A stretch of 64,000 nt of DNA from Sporosarcina sp. FSL W8-0480 (GCF_037963765.1 NZ_CP150166.1:1929501-1993500); one strand, 5' to 3'; positions 1-9,678 are shown, numbered from the stretch's first letter. A program made the numbers and translations. The notes: generated from the sequence alone by a model not told the origin.

Positions 1-650
1 ATGTCAAAGAGGAAGAAATAGTTGAAAAATTTAAAGAGATGTTTAACTTTCAAGAGAGGGAGTTTGTCCGTAAGCCTTCCGAACTTGACGTGTATGATGT
101 GAAAGACGTCAAAACGACCTTTGAGAAACAGGATATGAAGCAAGGGAAATTGCAAGTTGGATATAGCACACCCGTATCCTTTTATCATCCAGACTATCCT
201 AAAATGCAAGTTACAAATGGGGTTTTCGGCGGATTTGCACATAGTAAATTATTCATGAATGTCCGTGAAAAAGAGAGCATGGCGTACACTGTAAATAGTG
301 CCTACGCTGCGTATTATGGCGTAGTATATGTAATGGCTGGAATTGATGCAGAGCTTGAGGAGAAGGCGGTAAAATTAATTGGTGAACAACTTGATGCTTT
401 AAAGAACGGTGATGTTACAAATACGGAACTTGAGCAAACCGTTGCGTTATTATCGAACAGTATTCGAAGTGCGTTTGACTCTGCACGAGGGCAAATCGAA
501 ATTTACGATCAATATAAATACTTTGACGCGGATTTCTCCGCTGATAAATGGATTGCACAGTGGAAGGCGGTAACCATTGAAGACATCAAACAGATGGCCT
601 CACAGATTAAATTGGAGCTCATCTACTTGTTATCGGGAAGGGAGGCATAA
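1..650 (+). CDS. ymfF: M16 peptidase-like protein YmfF, 5' truncated by window edge
   Basis: The reading frame is open from base 3 to the TAA at 648-650, so the first methionine at 39 is internal and the gene begins left of the window. About 215 residues of an expected 420-430 are present. They form the second M16 (insulinase/pitrilysin) domain, with the typical GGFAHSKLFMNVREK and SMAYTVNSAYA stretches. In this family YmfF-type proteins usually lack the zinc-binding motif and pair with the active YmfH-type protein, which follows directly here. The zinc-site region lies outside the window, so catalytic status cannot be judged. It is probably co-transcribed and translationally coupled with the next gene. 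Confidence 0.88.
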   Translation, partial: VKEEEIVEKFKEMFNFQEREFVRKPSELDVYDVKDVKTTFEKQDMKQGKLQVGYSTPVSFYHPDYPKMQVTNGVFGGFAHSKLFMNVREKESMAYTVNSAYAAYYGVVYVMAGIDAELEEKAVKLIGEQLDALKNGDVTNTELEQTVALLSNSIRSAFDSARGQIEIYDQYKYFDADFSADKWIAQWKAVTIEDIKQMASQIKLELIYLLSGREA

Positions 651-652
651 TG

Positions 653-1951
653 ATGGAAAAGATCACCTTTGACAATTTACAAGAAACTTTATTCCACGAG
701 AAGCTTGATAATGGATTAAGTGTGTATATATTACCTAAACGAGGATTTTCCAAGACATATGTCACATTTACTACAAAATATGGTTCAATTGATCGAACAT
801 TCATCCCAAGAGGGAAGAAGGATTTTGTAACAGTACCGGATGGAATCGCCCACTTTTTAGAACATAAGATGTTCGATAAAAAAGAAGGGGATGTCTTTCA
901 GAAATTTGGGGTTTTAGGAGCGAGTGCGAACGCATTCACCTCTTTTACACGGACATCGTACTTATTCTCGACGACTGAAAACCTTTATGAAAACACGAAA
1001 GTATTATTGGATTTTGTCCAAGAGCCGTATTTCACGAAGGAAAAGGTTGATAAGGAAAAAGGGATTATCGCTCAAGAGATTACAATGTATGATGATAATC
1101 CAGACTGGCGTAACTATTTTGGTACGATTGAAAGCCTATACAAAGAACATCCAGTTAGAATCGATATCGCGGGAACTATTGATACAATAGAGGAAATTAC
1201 TGCTGAACATTTGTATGAGTGTTACGAAACATTCTACCACCCTTCGAATATGGCTGTTTTCGTCATTGGTGCTGTTGACCCGGATGAAATGATGAATTTC
1301 ATCAAGGAAGATCAGAAGGGGAAGGAGTTTTCTGAACCTGAAGAGATTACAAGGGAATTTCCGGAAGAGCCGCTCGAAGCTGCTACGAAGAAAACAGTTC
1401 TTGAAATGGATGTCCAAAGACCGAAATTCAATTTTGGCATGAAGTGTAACCGTACAGATCTTAAGGGAGAAGATATGCTACGTCAAGATTTGGCAGTTAA
1501 TCTTGTTCTCGACATCCTATTCGGTAGGACATCCGAATTCTACACGAACGCTTACAAAAACAATTTGATTGATGAAACCTTCCATTATGATTTCACTTTG
1601 GAAAAAGGCTTTGGATTTGCAACTGTTGAGTCAGATACAGAAAATCCGACAGATTTGGAAGCTGCAATCCAAAAAACGATTATTTCAGAGGTTGAAAATT
1701 GGACAATTACTGAGGCGGACTTGGAACGTGCACGAAAGCGAAGAATCGGCCAATTTATGCGCTCGCTAAATTCGATTGAATTCATTTCCAACCAATTCAC
1801 AGCTTATAATTTTAATGATATGAATTTATTCGACGTTGTTCCGACCCTTGAAAAGATGACCTTAGATGACCTTAAAGATGCCTTCTCTACGATTTCGAGC
1901 GTTGAAAGTCATACAGTTATGACAATCGTTCCTAAAGCGAAGGAAAACTGA
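653..1951 (+). CDS. ymfH: M16 family zinc metallopeptidase YmfH
   Basis: This is a predicted cytoplasmic zinc peptidase of 432 residues in the M16 family. The inverted zinc motif HFLEH is at residues 67-71, followed about 75 residues later by IIAQEITMYDDNPDW, the region that supplies the third ligand. The C-terminal half is the second M16 domain. ATG codons occur at 650 (overlapping the previous stop) and 653. GGAGG at 641-645 is seven bases from 653, so 653 is preferred. It forms a pair with the upstream inactive-type partner. In Bacillus, ymfF and ymfH lie beside ymfI as here. The natural substrate is not known. Confidence 0.9.
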   Translation: MEKITFDNLQETLFHEKLDNGLSVYILPKRGFSKTYVTFTTKYGSIDRTFIPRGKKDFVTVPDGIAHFLEHKMFDKKEGDVFQKFGVLGASANAFTSFTRTSYLFSTTENLYENTKVLLDFVQEPYFTKEKVDKEKGIIAQEITMYDDNPDWRNYFGTIESLYKEHPVRIDIAGTIDTIEEITAEHLYECYETFYHPSNMAVFVIGAVDPDEMMNFIKEDQKGKEFSEPEEITREFPEEPLEAATKKTVLEMDVQRPKFNFGMKCNRTDLKGEDMLRQDLAVNLVLDILFGRTSEFYTNAYKNNLIDETFHYDFTLEKGFGFATVESDTENPTDLEAAIQKTIISEVENWTITEADLERARKRRIGQFMRSLNSIEFISNQFTAYNFNDMNLFDVVPTLEKMTLDDLKDAFSTISSVESHTVMTIVPKAKEN

Positions 1952-1953
1952 CT

Positions 1954-2682
1954 ATGAAGCGCTATGGGGTAGTCCTTGGGGCATCCGGGGGTATTGGAGA
2001 AGCCATCAGCCGAAAGTTAGCTGCTGATGGCTGGTCCTTGTACCTTCATTTCAATAAAAATAAAAAAGGGGTTTCTCGTCTTCAACAAGAATTATCCGCA
2101 ACTTACCCCAATGGGGATTTTCAACTTGTCCAATCGGACTTTTCAAAAGAAAATGGAGCTGAAATCCTTGCTGCCCAGGTGGGTCATGTCCAGACAGTAG
2201 TTGTGGCATCTGGACAATCTATGCTTAAACTTTTGACGGATACAACTCAACAAGACATGGATGCTCTTTGGAAAGTGCATATGCAAAATCCATCCTTGTT
2301 CATAAGTTACATATCGTCTCAACTACGAAGTTACAAAATATCATATATTGTTTTTATCGGTTCGATTTGGGGAAATACAGGAGCTGCCGGTGAAGTCATG
2401 TATTCTGCTGTAAAAGGTGCCCAACATGCTTTTGTTAAGGCGTATGCTAAAGAGGCGGCATATACGGGGACTCGTGTGAATGCAATAGCGCCTGGGTGGA
2501 TAGATACAGTAATGAATGAAGAATTATCAGACGAAGATAGACAGATGATAATTCAGCAGATTCCATTGCAAAAAACTGGACTACCTGAAGAAGTCGCAGA
2601 ACTTACTAGTTTTTTAGTCAGTGGAAAAGCGGATTATATGACAGGCGAAATAGTAAAGTTAAACGGCGGCTGGTATATTTAA
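1954..2682 (+). CDS. ymfI: SDR reductase YmfI, EF-P 5-aminopentanone reductase
   Basis: A short-chain dehydrogenase/reductase of 242 residues. The nucleotide-binding motif GASGGIG is at residues 9-15 and the catalytic YSAVK at 150-154, followed by the usual RVNAIAPGWIDT segment. Annotation pipelines often call it FabG-like. Its position directly after ymfF-ymfH matches B. subtilis YmfI, which reduces the 5-aminopentanone group on elongation factor P. That role is transferred by synteny and family, not shown here. It starts two bases after the ymfH stop and is followed by a terminator-like hairpin, so it ends the operon. Confidence 0.82.
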   Translation: MKRYGVVLGASGGIGEAISRKLAADGWSLYLHFNKNKKGVSRLQQELSATYPNGDFQLVQSDFSKENGAEILAAQVGHVQTVVVASGQSMLKLLTDTTQQDMDALWKVHMQNPSLFISYISSQLRSYKISYIVFIGSIWGNTGAAGEVMYSAVKGAQHAFVKAYAKEAAYTGTRVNAIAPGWIDTVMNEELSDEDRQMIIQQIPLQKTGLPEEVAELTSFLVSGKADYMTGEIVKLNGGWYI

Positions 2683-2685
2683 ATT

Positions 2686-2722
2686 GAAAAAGGGAGATAA
2701 TGTTCTCCTTTTTCTTTTTTAC
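2686..2722 (+). terminator. Intrinsic terminator after ymfI
   Basis: The arms GAAAAAGGGAGA (2686-2697) and TCTCCTTTTTC (2704-2714) pair with one bulged G, followed by a T-rich run. It separates the ymfFHI operon from ymfK. Confidence 0.7.
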
Positions 2723-2870
2723 TTTTCTTCAACCCATTAATCCGTTATTATAGAACTAAGTTGCGACTTGCGCGTCCTATACCCTAAGTACTTTAAAAGG
2801 GTTGCAAATGAACGGTTTCTATTTTGTTGTTATCTCGGATTGGATATAGGGAACGATAGGAGTGTGTCGA

Positions 2871-3668
2871 ATGGGTGAATGGTATGTCGAATACGAGATA
2901 CAAGTGAATCGACCTGGCTTGCTTGGAGATATCGCTTCACTTTTAGGGATGCTTCGCGTTAATATTATTACGATCAACGGCGTGGATGGTGGCCATCGCG
3001 GAATGCTGGTCAGGACAGAAAATGATGATCAGATCAAACGTTTTGAATTGATCGCATCCACAATGGAAACCATTCAAGTAAAGAAGATTCGCGAGCCAAA
3101 ATTACGTGATATTTTAGCTGTAAGGCACGGAAGGTATATCCAACGGGATATCGATGATCGGAAAACGTTCCGATTTCTCCGGAGCGAATTGGGCATTCTC
3201 GTTGACTTCATGGCGGAATTGTTTAAGCAGGAAGGACATAAGTTAATCGGGATACGTGGAATGCCACGAGTCGGAAAGACGGAATCGGTAGTTGCCGCGA
3301 GTGTGTGTGCGAATAAGAAATGGATTTTTCTATCTTCTACGATGATTAAACAGACCGTTAGAAGCACCCTTGCTGGAGATGAATTCTCCAGAGATAATAT
3401 TTTCATCTTAGATGGCATTGTCTCACGTAAGTCAGGTGATGAAAGGCATATGCAGCTTGTTCGTGAAATGATGGGTATGCCTTCTATTAAAGTTGTCGAA
3501 CATCCGGACATGTTTGTTCAGCATTCCGAATACGACATGGAAGACTTTGACTATATTATCGAATTACGGACAGATCCAGATCAGGAAATCTCATATGAGA
3601 TGATGGAAAAGAATCATATGATGTCCGACACAGGTCCGATGGGCGGATTTGGAAACTTAAACTTTTAA
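2871..3668 (+). CDS. ymfK: DUF3388 protein YmfK, ACT-like plus P-loop
   Basis: A conserved Bacillales protein of 265 residues with unknown function. The N-terminal 70 or so residues (VEYEIQVNRPGLLGDIASLLG) look like an ACT regulatory domain. The C-terminal part carries a Walker A-like GMPRVGKT at about residues 130-137 and a possible Walker B NIFILDG. Start: an in-frame GTG at 2862 exists, but ATAGGAG at 2856-2862 sits eight bases before ATG 2871, so 2871 is chosen. In B. subtilis ymfJ lies between ymfI and ymfK; no such small gene is visible in the 188-base gap here. It reads into rodZ with eight bases between the genes. Confidence 0.8.
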   Translation: MGEWYVEYEIQVNRPGLLGDIASLLGMLRVNIITINGVDGGHRGMLVRTENDDQIKRFELIASTMETIQVKKIREPKLRDILAVRHGRYIQRDIDDRKTFRFLRSELGILVDFMAELFKQEGHKLIGIRGMPRVGKTESVVAASVCANKKWIFLSSTMIKQTVRSTLAGDEFSRDNIFILDGIVSRKSGDERHMQLVREMMGMPSIKVVEHPDMFVQHSEYDMEDFDYIIELRTDPDQEISYEMMEKNHMMSDTGPMGGFGNLNF

Positions 3669-3685
3669 GAAGGAAGGTGACTGAA

Positions 3686-4543
3686 ATGACCGGATTAGGT
3701 GATCGTCTAAAAGAAGCTAGAACTGCAAAAGGCTATTCATTGGATGATTTGCAAACCATAACAAAAATTCAGAAACGGTACCTTTCCGGTATTGAAAATG
3801 AAGATTACAGTATGATGCCTGGAGCTTTCTACGTTCGTGCGTTTATCAAACAATATTCAGAAGCAGTCGGCTTGGACGCTGATGAAATGTTGGCGTTATA
3901 TAAAGAATCAGCTATTCATGATAATCTCGAAGAAGAAACAATCGCTCCTCAATTGACAAGGAGCCGTGGCTTAAAAGGCAACAGTCGTCTGAATGAAACA
4001 ATACCGAAAATCATAGTGGCATTTTTCATAATTGTAATCATTGTAGTAGTTTGGGTTTTTTGGCAACAAGCCGCTTCGAAGCAAACAGGCACCGATGTAC
4101 AACCTGAAGATAAACTGGTTACAATGGATAACAATCAAACACCGGGAAATACTGAAGAAGTAGTTGACGATCCAATTGAGAAAGAAACAGTTGAACCAGA
4201 TCCTGAACCTGAAAAGGAAGTTAAAGAACAGGTTCTTGCATTTGAAAGTTCAACTGGAGCGGATTTTAAATACACTTTAACAGATGCAGATGAATTCAAG
4301 CTTAAAATTGATACATTTGGAGATACGTGGATTGGCGTGCAGAACGAAAAGAAAGAAGAACTAACGCCAGTTGCCCGAGTCATGAAAAATGGGGAAACGC
4401 TTGAGTTAGATGTTTCAGCTGTTGAGTATATCCGAATTCGAGTTGCCGTACCTGCATATGCAAACATCTATGTGAATGGCGAAAAGTTGGAATACGAGTC
4501 GGATGTTAACCCGCAAAATATATACATTGAATATAAGAAGTGA
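3686..4543 (+). CDS. rodZ: RodZ cell-shape protein (YmfM)
   Basis: A membrane-anchored cytoskeletal adaptor of 285 residues linking MreB to the wall elongation machinery. An N-terminal helix-turn-helix of the RodZ type (LKEARTAKGYSLDDLQTITK, then RYLSGIENEDY) is followed by a basic linker. One transmembrane segment lies at about 107-126 (KIIVAFFIIVIIVVVWVFW). Then comes an acidic linker and a beta-rich extracytoplasmic DUF4115 domain. GTG 3677 is in frame, but AAGGAAGGTG sits over it and is correctly spaced for ATG 3686. The stop codon lies inside a perfect 14-bp hairpin before pgsA. Confidence 0.9.
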   Translation: MTGLGDRLKEARTAKGYSLDDLQTITKIQKRYLSGIENEDYSMMPGAFYVRAFIKQYSEAVGLDADEMLALYKESAIHDNLEEETIAPQLTRSRGLKGNSRLNETIPKIIVAFFIIVIIVVVWVFWQQAASKQTGTDVQPEDKLVTMDNNQTPGNTEEVVDDPIEKETVEPDPEPEKEVKEQVLAFESSTGADFKYTLTDADEFKLKIDTFGDTWIGVQNEKKEELTPVARVMKNGETLELDVSAVEYIRIRVAVPAYANIYVNGEKLEYESDVNPQNIYIEYKK

Positions 4544-4574
4544 AAATAGTCATCTATATGGATGACTATTTTCA
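4541..4574 (+). terminator. Perfect 14-bp hairpin between rodZ and pgsA
   Basis: The arms 4541-4554 and 4561-4574 are exactly complementary around a six-base loop (TATATG). The left arm begins with the rodZ TGA stop. The right arm has only a short T run (TTTTCATT), so it may be a weak terminator or an mRNA stabiliser that tunes pgsA expression. Confidence 0.6.
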
Positions 4575-4618
4575 TTCACCATACATACCGCAATTATTTT
4601 TGCAGGAGGATGAGACAG

Positions 4619-5197
4619 TTGAACTTACCGAATAAAATTACGGTTTCCCGTGTTTTTCTAATCCCTATCTTTATCATTTTCATGCTTGTCGATTTTGGAA
4701 TGGGGACTTTGAATATAGGGGGTACTACACTTCCAACCGAGCATTTAATAGGAGCTATCATATTCATTGTAGCCAGTTTAACGGATTGGTTTGATGGCCA
4801 TTTAGCAAGAAAGCATAATCTCGTTACGAATATGGGGAAATTCCTCGATCCACTTGCAGACAAGTTACTTGTTTCCGCAGCGTTAGTCGTTTTAGTGGAA
4901 TTAGGGCATGCAGCTTCATGGGTCGTTATCATCATCATTAGCAGGGAGTTTGCTGTAACAGGCTTAAGAATGATAATGGCAGGTGGCGGTGAAGTGGTCG
5001 CAGCCCAGCAATTAGGGAAGATTAAAACTGCAACACAGTTAGTCGCAATCACTTTCCTTCTAATGAACAATATCTTCTTTGAATTGATTAACATACCATT
5101 TGGATCAATCATGCTCTATATTGCATTGTTTTTCACTATTTGGTCCGGAGCTGATTATTTCTATAAGAATCGTCGCGTCCTGCTTGACTCGATGTAA
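4619..5197 (+). CDS. pgsA: CDP-diacylglycerol-glycerol-3-phosphate phosphatidyltransferase
   Basis: Integral membrane enzyme of 192 residues for the first committed step of phosphatidylglycerol synthesis: CDP-diacylglycerol plus glycerol-3-phosphate gives phosphatidylglycerophosphate and CMP. The CDP-alcohol phosphotransferase signature is complete (DGHLAR, then G, FLDPLAD with both final aspartates), and several hydrophobic helices surround it. The start is TTG 4619, because AGGAGG at 4604-4609 lies nine bases before it and the protein then begins [12 protein letters not shown] as in relatives. ATG 4562 and ATG 4610 in the same frame are badly placed. It is followed by cinA after 12 bases. 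Confidence 0.93.
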   Translation: MNLPNKITVSRVFLIPIFIIFMLVDFGMGTLNIGGTTLPTEHLIGAIIFIVASLTDWFDGHLARKHNLVTNMGKFLDPLADKLLVSAALVVLVELGHAASWVVIIIISREFAVTGLRMIMAGGGEVVAAQQLGKIKTATQLVAITFLLMNNIFFELINIPFGSIMLYIALFFTIWSGADYFYKNRRVLLDSM

Positions 5198-5209
5198 GGA
5201 GGCATTATT

Positions 5210-6463
5210 GTGAGGGCAGAAATCATTGCAGTAGGTTCTGAACTTCTTTTAGGTCAAATTACGAATACGAATGCCACTTTCATTTCGGCCCGTCTTGCCG
5301 AAATAGGAATTGATGTATATTATCATACGGTTGTAGGGGATAACCCTGATCGGTTAAAAAAAGCTATCGGAATCGCACAAGACCGTGCGGATCTAATAGT
5401 TTTTTCCGGCGGGCTTGGTCCAACAAAAGATGATCTGACGAAAGAAACGATTGCTGAAATGTTGGGAACCCATTTGGAGATGAATAATGATGCCCTTATT
5501 TCCATTAAAGATTATTTTTTACGCACTGGCAGAATGATGACAGAGAACAATAAAAAGCAGGCACTCGTATTGGCGGATTCTGTTGTATTGAAAAATCATA
5601 TGGGAATGGCGCCAGGTATGGCTCTTGATAAAAGTGGCGTATGTTATATTTTATTACCTGGTCCCCCGCATGAAATGCAACCGATGTTTGAAGGGGAGGC
5701 TATCCCTTATTTACTTGGGACGTTAGGAAAACAGGAAGTAATTGTTTCCCGAGTATTGAAATTCTTTGGTATTGGCGAAGCGGAGCTCGAGGATCGTATT
5801 CAAGAAATCTTACAAAAACAATCCAATCCGACTATCGCGCCACTAGCTTCCCCAGATGCAGTCATTCTTAGAATAACTGCAAAAGCGCATTCTTCAGATG
5901 AAGCGGAGAATCTGATTGCTCAGGTGGAAAGGGAAATCCGTGATCTTGTCGGTGAATTTATATTTGGAATCGATAATGATACATTGCCATCGAAAGCAGC
6001 AGGTCTATTAAAAAACGGACAATTGACCATTGCAGCAGCTGAAAGTTTGACCGCTGGACTATTCATGTCGGAATTGGCGAGTGAATCGGGTATCAGTTCA
6101 TCCTTAAAGGGTGGAGTTGTGGTGTACAATGATGACATGAAAGTTGAACAGCTTGGTATTTCACGTTCATTGCTTCTTGAGTATGGAGTTGTTAGCTCTC
6201 AATGTGCAGAAGCACTTGCGATGAGTGCAAAACTCAAATTCAGTTCTGATATAGGGGTAGGGTTAACAGGTGCCGCTGGACCAGATCCTCATGACGGTAA
6301 ACCTGTAGGGAAGGTTTGGATAGGAATCGCTCTTCAGGATGGCAGCGTAAAGACATTTAAACTCGATCTATCAGGCAATCGGAATACAAACCGTCGACGT
6401 GCTTCCCAATATGCACTCTATTACTTAATAAAAGAATTGAAAAACAGTAGGGTTGAAAATTGA
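5210..6463 (+). CDS. cinA: CinA family protein (MocF-like domain plus NMN deamidase domain)
   Basis: Competence/damage-inducible protein of 417 residues with a GTG start; AAGGAGG at 5196-5202 is well spaced. The N-terminal half is a molybdopterin-binding-like domain (AVGSELLLGQITNTNA, SGGLGPTKDD). The C-terminal half is the CinA/PncC domain (AAAESLTAGLF, GLTGAAGPD), which in characterised relatives deamidates nicotinamide mononucleotide. In Bacillales cinA commonly precedes recA, as here. Two near-identical hairpins lie between them, so cinA transcripts probably end before recA. Confidence 0.92.
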   Translation: MRAEIIAVGSELLLGQITNTNATFISARLAEIGIDVYYHTVVGDNPDRLKKAIGIAQDRADLIVFSGGLGPTKDDLTKETIAEMLGTHLEMNNDALISIKDYFLRTGRMMTENNKKQALVLADSVVLKNHMGMAPGMALDKSGVCYILLPGPPHEMQPMFEGEAIPYLLGTLGKQEVIVSRVLKFFGIGEAELEDRIQEILQKQSNPTIAPLASPDAVILRITAKAHSSDEAENLIAQVEREIRDLVGEFIFGIDNDTLPSKAAGLLKNGQLTIAAAESLTAGLFMSELASESGISSSLKGGVVVYNDDMKVEQLGISRSLLLEYGVVSSQCAEALAMSAKLKFSSDIGVGLTGAAGPDPHDGKPVGKVWIGIALQDGSVKTFKLDLSGNRNTNRRRASQYALYYLIKELKNSRVEN

Positions 6464-6475
6464 TTTTTGGGGTGG

Positions 6476-6530
6476 TTTTCTCATTTAAAAATGAGTTTTC
6501 CCCCCCTTTTCTCATTTAAAAATGAGTTTT
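6476..6530 (+). terminator. Two tandem copies of one terminator hairpin
   Basis: The stem CTCATT-TAAA-AATGAG occurs at 6480-6495 and again at 6511-6526. Each copy is flanked by TTTT, making a 24-base direct repeat (6476-6499 and 6507-6530) separated by a C-rich spacer. Both copies could stop cinA transcription. Confidence 0.75.
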
Positions 6531-6542
6531 GATAAAATAAAT

Positions 6543-6593
6543 CGAATAAGCGTTCGTTTTTTAATTGAGTATTTCTCATAAAAGGAGTATAGT
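6543..6593 (+). promoter_or_regulatory. recA promoter with LexA (SOS) box
   Basis: CGAATAAGCGTTCG at 6543-6556 matches the Gram-positive LexA box CGAAC-N4-GTTCG with one mismatch. Downstream, TTGAGT (6565-6570), 17 bases, and TATAGT (6588-6593) form a sigma-A promoter. This implies damage-inducible recA. Confidence 0.82.
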
Positions 6594-6639
6594 AGAGATA
6601 GGAAGAAAAAGAACATTACCTTTTAGGGAGGAATCATTT

Positions 6640-7701
6640 TTGAGCGATCGTAAAGCAGCTTTGGAGCAAGCGTTAAAACAAATTGAAAAACAATTTGGTA
6701 AAGGCTCTGTCATGAAGTTAGGAGAAAAGACGGACCGGGAAATCTCCACATCCTCATCCGGATCACTTGCGCTTGACGCGGCATTAGGAGTAGGGGGATA
6801 TCCACGAGGCCGTATTATCGAAATCTACGGACCAGAAAGCTCGGGTAAAACGACTGTAGCACTTCACGCTATTGCAGAAGTTCAAGCCACAGGTGGACAA
6901 GCAGCGTTTATTGATGCTGAGCATGCATTAGATCCAGTGTACGCACAAAAATTAGGCGTTAATATCGACGAATTGCTATTATCCCAGCCCGATACAGGTG
7001 AACAGGCATTAGAAATTGCAGAAGCTCTTGTAAGAAGTGGAGCTGTCGATATATTAGTCATCGACTCAGTTGCGGCGTTAGTACCTAAAGCTGAAATCGA
7101 AGGTGAGATGGGTGACGCGCATGTTGGTCTTCAAGCGCGATTAATGTCACAAGCACTTCGTAAACTGTCGGGTGCAATTAACAAATCGAAAACAATTGCA
7201 GTCTTCATTAACCAAATCCGTGAAAAAGTTGGAGTTATGTTTGGTAACCCTGAAGTGACTCCAGGTGGACGTGCGTTGAAATTCTATTCATCTGTTCGTC
7301 TTGAAGTTCGACGCGGAGAAGCGATTAAGCAAGGAAACGATATTATGGGGAATAAAACCCGTATCCGTGTTGTTAAGAACAAGGTGGCTCCACCATTCAG
7401 AACTGCTGAAGTGGATATTATGTACGGAGAAGGTATCTCGAGAGAAGGGGAAATTGTCGACCTTGGTGCTGAGCTGGAAATCGTACAAAAAAGTGGTGCA
7501 TGGTACTCCTATGAAGGAGAACGCCTTGGACAAGGTCGCGAGAACGCTAAAACATTCTTGAAAGAGAACCCTGATATCCGTGCTGAAATTGCCAATAAGA
7601 TTCGTGGTTCATACGGATTGGCAGCTGCTAATTATGTCATTGCAGGTCATAATGAAGATGAAGATGAAGAACTTGAATTATTCCTTGAAGATGAAAAATA
7701 A
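6640..7701 (+). CDS. recA: Recombinase RecA
   Basis: ATP-dependent DNA strand-exchange protein of 353 residues that also triggers LexA self-cleavage in the SOS response. Walker A GPESSGKT is at residues 64-71; DNA-binding loop regions ([19 protein letters not shown]) and an acidic C-terminal tail are present. The start is TTG 6640: GGGAGG at 6626-6631 is eight bases upstream and the protein begins [21 protein letters not shown] longer in-frame extension to 6565 overlaps the promoter and is rejected. An SOS box and sigma-A promoter precede the gene and a hairpin terminator follows. Confidence 0.97.
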   Translation: MSDRKAALEQALKQIEKQFGKGSVMKLGEKTDREISTSSSGSLALDAALGVGGYPRGRIIEIYGPESSGKTTVALHAIAEVQATGGQAAFIDAEHALDPVYAQKLGVNIDELLLSQPDTGEQALEIAEALVRSGAVDILVIDSVAALVPKAEIEGEMGDAHVGLQARLMSQALRKLSGAINKSKTIAVFINQIREKVGVMFGNPEVTPGGRALKFYSSVRLEVRRGEAIKQGNDIMGNKTRIRVVKNKVAPPFRTAEVDIMYGEGISREGEIVDLGAELEIVQKSGAWYSYEGERLGQGRENAKTFLKENPDIRAEIANKIRGSYGLAAANYVIAGHNEDEDEELELFLEDEK

Positions 7702-7705
7702 TACT

Positions 7706-7744
7706 AAAAAGCTAACCTGCCTTTGTGCAAGTTGGCTTTTTTGT
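7706..7744 (+). terminator. recA terminator
   Basis: AAAAAGCTAACCTGC pairs with GCAAGTTGGCTTTTTT (two G-U pairs), followed by T residues. Confidence 0.75.
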
Positions 7745-7773
7745 TATTAAGGGAAACCAACCTATTTGTTTTT

Positions 7774-7891
7774 CATCCAGCTCCGGTCGGCAGGCCCTCG
7801 AGTCGCTTCGGATAAGCCAAAAAGGCAAAGAGCGCCTTTCCGGCTTGTCCTCCAGCGCTTGTCGGGCCTAACCGCCGCCCTGCGCTTTTGT
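7774..7891 (-). repeat. Dispersed palindromic repeat, copy 1 (inverted)
   Basis: About 118 bases between recA and rny. Read on the minus strand, it matches the two tandem copies at 13,006-13,246 with scattered substitutions (AACAAAAGCGCAGGGCGG start, GGAGCTGGATG end). It is more GC-rich than the surroundings and holds internal complementary blocks that allow a long hairpin. It occupies most of the recA-rny gap. Confidence 0.8.
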
Positions 7892-7900
7892 TTACAATCC

Positions 7901-7929
7901 TTGACATGTTAATTTTTCATCGATACAAT
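7901..7929 (+). promoter_or_regulatory. Sigma-A promoter of rny
   Basis: TTGACA at 7901-7906, a 17-base spacer, then TACAAT at 7924-7929. A second TATAAT at 7938-7943 has no good -35. Confidence 0.8.
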
Positions 7930-8034
7930 TAGAATTGTATAATTTCACACCAATGAAATCATTATGGCAGTATGTTGAATGTTGATATACGGGCCGACTG
8001 AAAACGAAAAGAATAGCAGGAGGAGGTGACCTGG

Positions 8035-9600
8035 ATGCCAGACATCATTATAAACATCATCTCCGCTTTGGTAGGTCTATTCGTCGGTGCAGTTGTTATC
8101 TATTTAGTTATCAAAAAGGTGAATGAATCAAGAGTGACGGGTGCCAAAAACTCTGCGGAACAAATCATCGAAGATGCAAATCGTGAAGCGGAGGCTTTGA
8201 AAAAAGAGGCACTTTTAGAAGCCAAAGATGAAAATCACAAACTGAGAATTGAAGCGGAATCAGAAATCCGTGAAAGAAGAGCGGAATTGCAAAAGCAGGA
8301 AAACCGCCTTTTACAACGGGAAGAAAATCTTGACCGCAAGGATGATGCTCTCAATAAAAGAGAAGCGGGACTGGAGCGTAAAGAAGACGCGCTTTCCAGT
8401 AGACAACAGCATATTGAACAAATGGAACGCAAGGCGGAAGATCTTGTTGCCGTCCAACAGACGGAACTTGAAAGAATCTCTGCACTCACAAGGGATGAAG
8501 CAAAACGAATTATCCTTGATGATGTTGAGAAGGAACTTTCCACGGATATTGCTGTAATGACGAAAGAATCGGAGCAGCGTGCTAAAGAGGAATCAGAAAA
8601 GAAAGCACGTGAAATCCTTTCTCTTGCATTACAACGTTTCGCCGCAGATCATGTCGCAGAAACGACTGTTTCTGTAGTGAACTTGCCGAACGATGAAATG
8701 AAAGGACGAATCATCGGAAGGGAAGGTCGCAATATCAGAACTCTGGAAACATTGACTGGTATCGATCTGATTATCGATGACACACCTGAAGCAGTCATCC
8801 TATCAGGATTCGATCCTGTCCGCCGTGAAACCGCGCGACTTGCACTTGAAAAACTTGTACAAGACGGCAGGATTCATCCAGCCCGAATTGAAGAGATGGT
8901 CGATAAGTCAAGACGTGAAGTGGATGAATTGATCCGCGAAAAAGGTGAACAAACCACTTTTGACGTAGGTGTCCATAACCTTCACCCGGATCTTATCAAA
9001 ATCCTTGGACGTTTGCATTTCCGTACAAGCTATGGCCAAAATGTCTTGAAGCACTCTGTAGAGGTTGCTTATCTTGCAGGACTCTTAGCCGCAGAAGTTG
9101 GCGAAGATGTTACGCTTGCAAGACGTGCAGGACTTCTTCACGATATTGGTAAAGCAATTGACCATGAAGTTGAAGGAAGCCACGTCCAAATCGGGGTAGA
9201 GTTAGCTACAAAGTACAAAGAACATCCTGTTGTTATCAACAGTATTGCTTCCCATCATGGTGATGAAGAGGCTACTTCGGTAATTGCAGTATTGGTTGCT
9301 GCAGCTGATGCATTATCTGCTGCCAGACCGGGTGCAAGAAGTGAAACTCTCGAAAACTACATTCGGAGACTTCAAAAACTTGAAGAAATCTCGGAATCAT
9401 ATGATGGCGTCGAGAAATCATTCGCAATTCAAGCAGGACGCGAAGTCCGTATTATTGTACGTCCGGATCAAATCGATGATATAACAGCCCATCGATTGGC
9501 AAGGGATATACGTAAAAGAATTGAAGAAGAGCTCGATTATCCAGGTCATATCAAAGTGACTGTGATTCGAGAGACACGTGCTGTCGAATATGCAAAATGA
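8035..9600 (+). CDS. rny: Ribonuclease Y
   Basis: Membrane-anchored endoribonuclease of 521 residues that initiates bulk mRNA decay in Firmicutes. In order: an N-terminal transmembrane helix (residues about 4-25), a long charged coiled coil (about 30-200), a KH RNA-binding domain ([12 protein letters not shown]), and an HD phosphodiesterase domain ([10 protein letters not shown]). ATG 8035 is chosen over GTG 8026 because the AGGAGGAGG at 8018-8026 covers the GTG and is eight bases from the ATG. The gene has its own promoter and terminator. In Bacillus the YmcA-YlbF-YaaT complex guides RNase Y, and ymcA lies 3 kb downstream. Confidence 0.95.
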   Translation: MPDIIINIISALVGLFVGAVVIYLVIKKVNESRVTGAKNSAEQIIEDANREAEALKKEALLEAKDENHKLRIEAESEIRERRAELQKQENRLLQREENLDRKDDALNKREAGLERKEDALSSRQQHIEQMERKAEDLVAVQQTELERISALTRDEAKRIILDDVEKELSTDIAVMTKESEQRAKEESEKKAREILSLALQRFAADHVAETTVSVVNLPNDEMKGRIIGREGRNIRTLETLTGIDLIIDDTPEAVILSGFDPVRRETARLALEKLVQDGRIHPARIEEMVDKSRREVDELIREKGEQTTFDVGVHNLHPDLIKILGRLHFRTSYGQNVLKHSVEVAYLAGLLAAEVGEDVTLARRAGLLHDIGKAIDHEVEGSHVQIGVELATKYKEHPVVINSIASHHGDEEATSVIAVLVAAADALSAARPGARSETLENYIRRLQKLEEISESYDGVEKSFAIQAGREVRIIVRPDQIDDITAHRLARDIRKRIEEELDYPGHIKVTVIRETRAVEYAK

Positions 9601-9609
9601 TGTGAAATG

Positions 9610-9645
9610 ACTCCTGTCCATTATGGTGCAGGAGTGTTTTTTTTG
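9610..9645 (+). terminator. rny terminator
   Basis: ACTCCTG (9610-9616) pairs with CAGGAGT (9629-9635), followed by GTTTTTTTT. Confidence 0.8.
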
Positions 9646-9678
9646 TCATCGTCAAAAAAAGGAAGAGGTATTTAAATT

